Assembly: GCA_029961685.1 (NCBI GenBank)
Contig: JARWKL010000008.1
Span: forward strand, 1,242,501-1,306,500
Length of the DNA stretch: 64,000 nucleotides
Source of the DNA: Aristolochia californica
Taxonomy: Eukaryota > Streptophyta > Magnoliopsida > Piperales > Aristolochiaceae
Direction: 5' to 3'
In this document: positions 53,801 through 63,200 of the stretch, piece after piece
Layout: every line of letters begins with the position of its first letter
How positions within the stretch are numbered: the first letter of the stretch is position 1
The notes under the pieces: model-generated
Databases searched by the model: none
The model's input: only the letters and a program-made list of their open reading frames with translations
What the model was told of the DNA's origin: nothing
Made by a program: the position numbers and the translations under genes

Positions 53801-56800
53801 ATCCCAGAAAGAGGAACTTTGTCAACCCCTTGTGTGCCCATATATGCCACAGAAAGACCTATATCAAGAACCTTTGAAAATATTTTATATGCATGGTAAG
53901 ACAGAACCATTCAAAATATCAGAAACACCAATCAAATGGGCATCTGAAGCAATTAACATACCTCCAGCAGACCCGTTTGCACCTATATAATCCCAATCAT
54001 AATCTTCCTAGCAGACATCACCATTACTCAAACAGTAGATCACTTTGCAAGACTTCCCAGCCCTCTGATTCCACACTAATTTTTTCATTGTAAAACCCTT
54101 GCAGCACTTTGAATTTCAGTAGCAGGCAAGTGAACCCCAAATTTGCCTCAAATATCATCAACAGTTATGGCCAATTCTGCTGCAAACAGTAAAAGTTTCT
54201 GCCATGCGAAGTCCTCACGGTCAGAAGCCTCTGCTTGTCAGTGGTGATCATCATCTACAATAGTAAAGCTACTCCTTCACCTGGTGTAGGTCCTAATAAT
54301 GGGTGATCTTTGAGACTGATTGATTGTCCATGCAGTTTACATTGTTATCTATTGGTAATGAAGAGTCATTGCTAATCTCCTCATGTGATTGCCCTGTATC
54401 TTCATTGCAGATATTGCTTGTGAATTAGAGATTGGTTGAATACCCATAAGTTTCTGATGTATACCATAGTGAGGACGACAAGAAAGACTTGGCCAATGAG
54501 CATACTGTTGCTCAGGATTTTGAAATAAGTCATACCTGTAGATGGTTTCCTGTAAACCAGCATTCAGTTGATTAATAATGGGAGATGACAGATACATCCG
54601 TGGGTCCAAATGAATTGGATCCACAAGAATAGCATCGAAGGACCCTACTCATTTTCTATTTGATATAACAAGCAACTGGGGGAACTTGCCCTAGGCAACT
54701 CAGCTTGTGCACTAGTCCTTCTGTCCAGATTGGTAGTCCAGCGAACTTGGTTATCTTTATTATCTCCGACCACTCCATCAACCCTCTATAAGTAAGATTC
54801 GACATGAAGAGTACCATCCAAAATGTAAATGATTTCTTAAATGTTGCAGGGACAATTCTCATTTTGATATGATCATAGCATTGACCGTACAAAGCATCAG
54901 AATCAATATCAACAATATCGCCCACAATATCATTGAGAGCCCTTATGATCTTTTCATCCCATAACTCAATAGGTAATCCCTTCATAATATACAAAACTCC
55001 TTTTAACAGTCCACTCATTGGACCCACTCTTTCAAAGATTGCAATACCACACCCAAACATCGCCCCTATCTGCCAAGACTTTCTATTTTTCCTCACTAGA
55101 ATGGAAACGAAATAAGCAGGTAAAGGACTCTACAAAACCAACCTTCAAATCATGATCAATCCCCGTGACGACTTAGCCCATTGTAACAAAGCAGTTGAGG
55201 ACCAATTATTCCTCATAGTTTTCCCGATCCAACAATTGGACATCTCCTATATGCGCCTCTGCAAATCTCTTATCAACAACTAGAAGTTGCACACATTGTT
55301 ATTGTTTGAACACATATTAGAAGAGATTGGCCTGGTTTGCAAGACGGCATTACAGTAAGTATAATCATTTGTAACCCGATGATGCGAGAAAGGGAAGGAT
55401 GGGGGACCAGTAGTTATTAGATTGAGAGTCTTATACGCCAAAGTGCCTGATTGATTGTATTAAGATAGGATAATAGTTTTTCCCGGCCTAATCCATTCGA
55501 ATCCTTCTTTGGAATCAGAACATGCGCTATGATAGTCCCAACTCGAATTCCCAATAACTTTCAAACTTGTATGCCTCGACACCAATGAACATGAAACAAT
55601 AAATTGCATTGGCTGACCCCAATTTCTATTCACTTTGCAGTGACAATCCTTTTTTTTTATTTCTGTAATTATTTTTGAAAAATCAAATTGGTAACCTGAT
55701 AAAACTGTCAAGTGAGAGGTCTACCATGACTTTCATTGCTTACGACTCTCCCCATTTGATGGGTTCAATGTGTGATTTGCAATCGCCACTGGAGTAAGCA
55801 ATTTGCGCCAATCATAGAATCATTGATGTTCACTAGAACTACAGTGAACTACAAAGTGGCCAGTGATTCCATGTATAGCAACTCCCATCAAAACGCCAAT
55901 CATCATGCCGAGGAGAGCCAGCAAGTGGTTGTCGCCATGTCACCCTCATCGCACTCTTGACTTTTTACCTTCTGACTTAATATATCGTAAGACCACCATG
56001 TTTCTCTTAGTTGGGAAAAGACCTAATTTCAGCAACTCAGTTTGGGTCCATGCTGTGCTCTATTTAATTTATACCCATTTTTGTTGTTCATATCTCTGGC
56101 CTATTTCCCATTTGAGTAGGCCTACACATGAAGGGAGTGTTAGTGGGGGACTAATATCAGAAAAAGTCATGTGCTTAGTAGTTCGAAATAATCCTCTTAA
56201 GACCCAACATTAACACCATTGCACAATTTTTGGCCTTCATATCCCCCAAAACATTATGAGAATACTCAATTTGGTGGCACCACTTGAGGCAACTGATCCC
56301 TAAAAACCAGGGGTGGGTCTAAACGGAAACCTGGCACAACCTAAACTAACCTGAAAACCCTAGAGAAAGTTTTCAACTCACCCTGTGGCACAAGGATATA
56401 TTGAGAGGATACCCCACACTTGACATGACCTGTGAGGTGTAATTTTTTGAAAATATTTAGAAATATAAGTAAAATAACACATTTTTATAAATTAATAAAT
56501 TTATGTAAAATATGAATGAGCCTAGGATGCAGGGTTGGAGTCAGGGAGTAGGCAAGGGTGGGATGGAGTTGGGGAGTAGGGAAACAAGGTCGGGATGGGG
56601 TTGGCTTTCAGGTTTTTGTGGTGATGGTTTACGGGTAACGTTTGTAGGGTGGGGACGGGTTTTCAAAAACCCAACCCATGCCCCCCTCCCCCCCTTTATC
56701 AAGAACTATTTGGGAATGCTTTGAGAGAATCTTACTCTTTTTGTTTTTGTGAATATGCTACATTAAGTACATAACCAGACAAAGATAAGCAAGACTCACC

Positions 56801-56967
56801 AAGTATGCTTTGCCATAAAGGAAAATGTAGATTGTCAGAACTGTGAGCTGCATCCACAAAAGGATTGAAGATTATTAAGAGAGCAAAAACAACAAGAAAA
56901 TCTGGCGTTTCAACTGTTTCAACACAAATATGTAGTTATTCTGTTAATATCAATCAAAGATAATAAC

Positions 56968-57008
<41 letters not shown>

Positions 57009-57159
57009 CAATGATAATGATACTACTACTACTACTACTACTACTAATAATAATAATAATAATAATAACAATAATAACAATAATAATAATAATAACAACA
57101 ACAACAACAACAACAATAATAATAATAATAATAACAACAACAACAACAACAACAACAAC

Positions 57160-57245
<86 letters not shown>

Positions 57246-60200
57246 ATAAGAACAATAACATTAAATTAATCATGACAAATTTTTTGACAACTACAGTAAA
57301 TTAATGGAAGGCAATGACCCACACTCCTCTAAGCTAGGAATACTAAATCAACAGATAAATATTTTAAATAAGAGCTTCTGCTTCCTTTAACCTTTATTGC
57401 TTAGGTCATTTGGCATTTGAAACTTGACCTTTGTACTAAAAGAGTTAATGGGCAGACAGTTAACCATTTATTATCGTGACAACAGAAATATCCATAACAA
57501 GTATAACACATGAGTTATTATTTCCAATCACAATATCTTAGAATTTCCACACCATTATCTGTAGCAACCCCAAGACGAAAGGAAAAGATTAAACGTGTCA
57601 ATAGGGCATACCATGGTGCAGACATAGTATCCAACAGTGGTAAAGTAGAATGACAGCATACGGAAAAAGTCAAAATGCTGCCCGAGTCTGTAAACATCCC
57701 GACTAAGAACTTGTTCACCATTGCCACCAGCCACTTTCCCCTCAAACAATGCAATTTGGTTTAACCCGACATCTCTTCCTTTGCCAACCTGTTAGTAAAA
57801 AAATAAGTACTAGCTAACAAAATTTTAAATAAAATATTTAATTTAATATTCCATCATGCACTACCTGAATGTATTCGTGATGAGTAACATTACCCTGCCG
57901 TAGTGTTGAATTAAACCCTGAAAGTGACAGGCTCACATTAAAGATGGTAAAAAATTTCAGTTGGTCCAAAACCAGTTAGAAACAGTCAAAACCCCTAAAA
58001 GATCAGTCATTGTCCACACAAGCCTACAGATTAGAAGTTGTAAGAAACCCACTCAAAACACTTGTTAGATCGACTTATTATGTTCTATTTTTCACAAAGG
58101 ATTTATTATGCTCTTAAGAAATTATTTGAAAGCACATTTGTTCAATTCCTGTTGAGAATAGACCCACATGTATCAAAGAGTAGAATGATTATGTGCTTTT
58201 TAGTGTGGAAGAAACCTCCTAACTTGGCTAGTCATTGTAAGATGGACCTTGGCCCAACTTTAACATAGTACCAGAGTAGGTATCTTTACGTGAGACTCCA
58301 CTCAGAACTGTCTACATGTAAGAGCCACAAAGAGGATCCACATGTCAAGGAGAGTGTTAAAATTGTCCCACATGCACCAAAGAGTAAAATGATCTTGTGT
58401 TTATTACTCTTGAAGATTGCAAGTTTGATGATCTTCATTACTCTTTATAAGCACAAGTTGATAAACTCACACTAATCTTGAACAAATCCATCCCAATCTC
58501 AACAATGATCAAGGAAAGGTCTTATCGGACATTTCAAAAAAAAAAAAAAAAAAAAAAAAGAGAGAGGTCTTTGTGGCTCTACAGGTGGATACTTTAGCTG
58601 TAGGCCCACATATGAATACCTGCTTTGATACCATATAAAGTTGGGTCCAAGGCCCATCCCAAAATGACTAGTCAACTTAAGAAACCTCTTTCTCAACTAA
58701 TAAACTCAAGATCATTGTACTCACTAATCCATCTGGGACTATTCCTTAACATGTTCCATTGTCCTTCCCTTCTGAGCCTTCAGTCTTCTTCGATCTCACT
58801 AATTCTCCCTCATTCCTCCATCACTACCTCGCTCTCTCACCCTCTTGCTTTTCCGTTTGCCTTCCTTCACTCTCTTGCTCTCTCACTCCATCTTTTTTTA
58901 AAATAAAAAATAAAAAATAGTGATGAGTTATACTAAAACGCTCAAAAGAGCAAAATTACAAGGAAGGGGCGCCGTCCCAAACAATGAAAGATTGCTGAGA
59001 GGTTCCAAATTTAGCTAGCCTATCAGCCACATAATTGGCTGACCTAGGAATGTGATTCCAAGTACAAGAAATGGAAGATACAATAATTGTAATAGAAGAA
59101 GTAATTGGCCAATGCCTCCAAGGGGGAGTGGCTGAATTAGAGCACCAGCTTATGACCACTTCAGAGTCTCCCTCTATTAGCAGCTTCCCTTGAAGTCTGT
59201 CATTGAAAATCTTCAACCCAAGATGATAAGCATTCACCTCCGCAGTGGTAGAGTTTGCAATGCCCACAAGCCCAACATAGGAGAAAATAGTTTCTCCACT
59301 ATGATTTCTAAACCCCGCACCAGCCGAACCTGAGCAACCAAGTGCACTTCCGTTGAAATTTAGTTTAATGCAATCTCTAGGGGGATGCTCCTACTCAGCC
59401 ATGATTGGAGTCCTTTGGGGGCCCGCCATGTGGGCCAGAAAACACCAATTCCATTAAAGGGAGATACCATCCTGAGGAGCAAATTCCTTCCTAGTGTGGA
59501 ACCAGCTGGCAATCATACCCACAGTGCAAGAGACCGTACTCTCCAGATTGCTGAACTTGGGAGTTGAATCTCCAATTATTTCTCTCAAGCCAAAGACACC
59601 AGGGGAAGGGAACAAGGCAAGCAGAGAGCGGAATCTTGCCAACTTTGGGGAGGCGAGTCCCAAGTACCATTTGAATAGTGCCAAATAGATCCTGATGGAG
59701 GCCTACCTGAATGCCGATTTTCAGGAACACAACCATCCAAACTCTCCACGAGAAACCACAACGCAAAAAGATACGTTGTACTGACTCCTCACAAATGCCA
59801 CACAGGGGGCAGGTAGCATCCAGGGCAGTGAAACCTCTCCTGTGGAGATTGTCTGCCATGAGGATTTGCTCTTTGATGGCTGTCCAAATAAAGAATTTAA
59901 CTTTTTTAGGTGCTAAAAGTCTCCAGACGAGGTTTGCTTTGTGCTCTGCCTGATTGAGGACAACTTCCCTGATGTGGGAATAGGTTTAAGCCACTGTGAA
60001 TGTTCCACTGATACTAAGTTTCCAAATCAGCTTATTTGACACTCTCTCCCAGAGGATCATATCACCGAGACTAGAAAGAAGCGAGTAGAAAGCAACAGCT
60101 TCATCATCATTCAAGCTCCGACGAAAGAGAAGAATCCAAGAAAGATCCAAGATTTGGCTACCGAGCATGAAAGGTCCATAGCAATCATGTACGGTCCCAG

Positions 60201-63200
60201 GTATACCTCAGAGTGGGGGCAGGGACCGCTCCACTCATCGGTCCAGAATCAAAGAGTCCTCCCGTTTCCTGGGTAGGAGGTCGCTCTATGGGCCTTCTAG
60301 ACAAAGCGAGAGACACCTCTTTTGGGATGACCTTCTGTTGGTTTGTAAGAGATGGCATGTACCACTTTTGCTTGCCAGTGACTTTAATGTGACCCGATTC
60401 TGCCACGAGAAGTCCCTGCCATCCAGGAGGATTACTACCTCCATGAGGCTCTTTGCAGACTTAATTGGAAGTGAGGAGCTTGAAGAAATTGCTTTATCTG
60501 GGAAGACATTCACTTGGTCCAATGGAAGGCAGCCCCATGTGCTTTCAAAGCTTGATCGGTTTCTTGCCAGCGAGGATTGGATGCGGCTATATGGTGATGT
60601 TATTGGCATAGTGCTTAACCGGATTGTCTCTGATCATTGGCCAATCATGGTGGACACTCACTTCGCCAGTTGGGGCCCCTCGTCATTCCGATTCAACAAT
60701 GCTTGGATCAAGGATCCTCATTTGATTATTTGATTCAGTCCTTTTGGAGGAGGAATTTTGCTATTGGGCCTAGCGGATAGTCCCTCCTGGTAAACTCAAG
60801 CTTCTCAAGCCTCTTTTGCGCTCTTGGGCCCTCGAGTGTCAGTCCTCTCCTTCGCTGGAGAAAGCTTCTGCCCTTGCTCAGGTGGCTATCATTGACGAGG
60901 GCTAGAAGGCTTGAAGCCTAACCTCTGCTGAATCGGTTCAACGCTTTGCTCTCATGAGGAAGCTGCATAACAACGATCATTGTGATCTAGTACATTGGAA
61001 GCGGTAAGCTCGGTTCAAATGGCTTTTGGAGGGGGACACCAATACAAAAAAATTTCATGTTGTTGCCACTGCCAGAAGAAGAGCCAATCGTATCACATCG
61101 CTCTGTGTCAATGGTGAGATTACGTCAAACAGAGCCCTTATTTCTAGCAATTTGATGAGCTTTTTTGCATATCTTTACACTGAAGAGCAGACAATTAGCC
61201 CCTTTTTTCAGCGGATTAATCTTATGGCCAAACCTACTGCAGCCGCTAGTCTTATTGAGCTCCCCTTTTCTAGTAGAGAAATCGAGAAAGCTGCAATTGG
61301 GCTCACTCTGGATAGTGCTCTGGGCCCAAACGGATTCGATGGCAAAATCTACCGACACTGCTGGGCCCTCATCAGTGAGGACATAGCTCGCATGGTCCAC
61401 TCGTTCTACCAAAGGGGCATTGCTTTCAAGAGTATTAGGGCTTCATTCATCGCCCTTATTCCCAAAAATGTCAGGACTGAGTTTCCTTCGAAATTCTGGC
61501 CTATCAGTCTCACCACCAGCACCTATAAAATCATTGTGCGTCTTCTTGCCAATCATCTCAGAGCAGTTCTTCCTATTTCTATTCACCAAGGGTAGAGTGC
61601 CTTTATCAAAGGGAGGAACATCCTGGATTCTGCCATGGCTTGTCATGAGCTTTTGAACCACTTCAAGACCATGAAGTTCTCCAGAGTTGTTATTGGTCTA
61701 TTCAAGTTGGCTTCGGGTCAGAATATCAATTGGAGGAAATCCACTCTACTGGAATATTATATAGATGGAGTTGAGCTCAGAGGTATGGCTGATTTCCTAG
61801 GATGCTCTTTGGAGAGTACGCCTGCTACATATCTGGACCTCCCCCTCTGTGATTCTCGCCCCACGGTTGGGCTTTGGTCCCCCCTTATTGAGAAATTTGA
61901 GAAGCGTCTTGCAACTTGGTAGGGCAAGCTCCTATCCACAGCGGGTAGACTTACTCTGCTAAAGTCTTGCTTGGCTGGCCTGCCAAATTATCTCCTATCT
62001 TTTATCAAGTGTCCAGTCACTATGTGCTTAAAGATATGTTATTCACCACCGCTTCCTATGGAGAGGAGAAGACACATTCATATATCATTTGGTCAGTTGG
62101 AAGGAAATTTGTAAGCCTCAAAATAAAGGTGGGTTGGGCATTCAACTTACAAAGGATATGAATAATGCCCTCATGCTTAAGTGGATCTCGACCCTCAATG
62201 CCAACCATAGAAATTTGTGGAAAAATATGGTGTGCCACTATCTTCAGATTCCAGGGCACTGGTGGAGAGAGGGAGGCGCTCCTCGCCGTCTATCCTTGAT
62301 TTAGAAATCCCATTTTTTTTTCTTTTTCTTTTCTAGAAACGGTGATAATTTTATTTCAAAGAGAAAGACATCAAGGGAGGCCTCTAAGTACATGAGACCA
62401 AGTACAAGAAATAGCGGAAACAATCTCACTCCATCTTCCTACTGAAATTAAAGAAAAGTTAAATTTAATCTTGTTAAAAGAAGCTAAAACCAAGTAAAAC
62501 TAGTTTTGGTAGTTAGGTTACCTAGCTTAAAACCAAATAGTGTCCATGAATGTGATCTTCTTCGATAACCCAAATAATTTACAGCAGTTTTTTATTTTTT
62601 TAGTTTAGGAATTTTTTGGATATAAGTTCAAAAAGGTTAAATCATCCCTGAAGAAGCTACTTGACATGTTTGGCTTTTCAAGTTTTCTGGAATCTCTAAC
62701 TTTTTGAAGTTCACAGATAAACTAAAACCAGATTACTGCAATTGGTTTTTCTTTTTGATGTAAAGATCCCTACGATTGGTCGATTCCCTCGATTAACCTG
62801 TTTTAAACCTTCCTTAAACTTAAAGAATGCATCCACCCTGATTTAACACTTTTCTTAAACTTAACGCATCTCTCTATCCAGCACCCCCAATTGTATTAAA
62901 AACCCATCGAATAGACCCCACATTAAATAAACACAGCACATTTAAAAACAGGCAGTTGCTCCAATGTGAACCTCTTTATGTTAGTCTCCGCATGAGATGA
63001 TTAGTTCCACAATGAATTAATGGCCATATGCTCACTTAAAGACAAATGTTCTTCTCTAAGTAAGTCGTCTTTTCATGTCATGGTCATATTTGAATACCAG
63101 AGAAAGATCAGAGGAAAATGGAGGGCACATGAGTAGTTTTGTTGATTTAGGAGGATGCTGTTGTAAAAACTAACTTCCCAACCAATCAACTTTACCATAA

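Larger units (their letters stand above)
51362..55760 (-). mobile_element. LINE 5: degenerate LINE with ORF1 and ORF2, host of LINE 4
   Basis: The tail is a T run at 51364-51375. RT end ([18 protein letters not shown]) lies at 51375-51438. RT continues to 51805 and, past LINE 4, from 52395 to about 53000 ([24 protein letters not shown], [10 protein letters not shown]). Pre-RT linker [20 protein letters not shown] at 53106-53312. Endonuclease relics at 53310-54110, and ORF1 with [20 protein letters not shown] and [12 protein letters not shown] at 54656-55096. RNase H is not seen at its 3' end. The 5' limit near 55760 is approximate and no target duplication was found. Confidence 0.7.
58895..62423 (-). 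mobile_element. LINE 6: LINE with 5' inversion (twin-priming structure), plus a short older LINE end
   Basis: A perfect 14-bp duplication TCTCACTCCATCTT brackets the block (58881-58894 and 62424-62437). From the left, the 3' part of the LINE lies on the minus strand (58900 to about 60330: RNase H, post-RT region). Then the 5' part lies on the plus strand (about 60331-62309: endonuclease, pre-RT, RT). The two parts meet in the ancestral frame without gap: the plus part stops at I-stop-KS, and the minus part starts at IPKE, matching IWKSIQK of LINE 2. The last ~115 bp (62310-62423) are a separate LINE 3' end in minus orientation with its own T run. Confidence 0.85.

Noticed and set aside
56919..57304. 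Long open frames of almost pure Leu, Val/Ile or Thr on both strands
   Set aside because: They are translations of the AAT/AAC trinucleotide microsatellite inside an intron.
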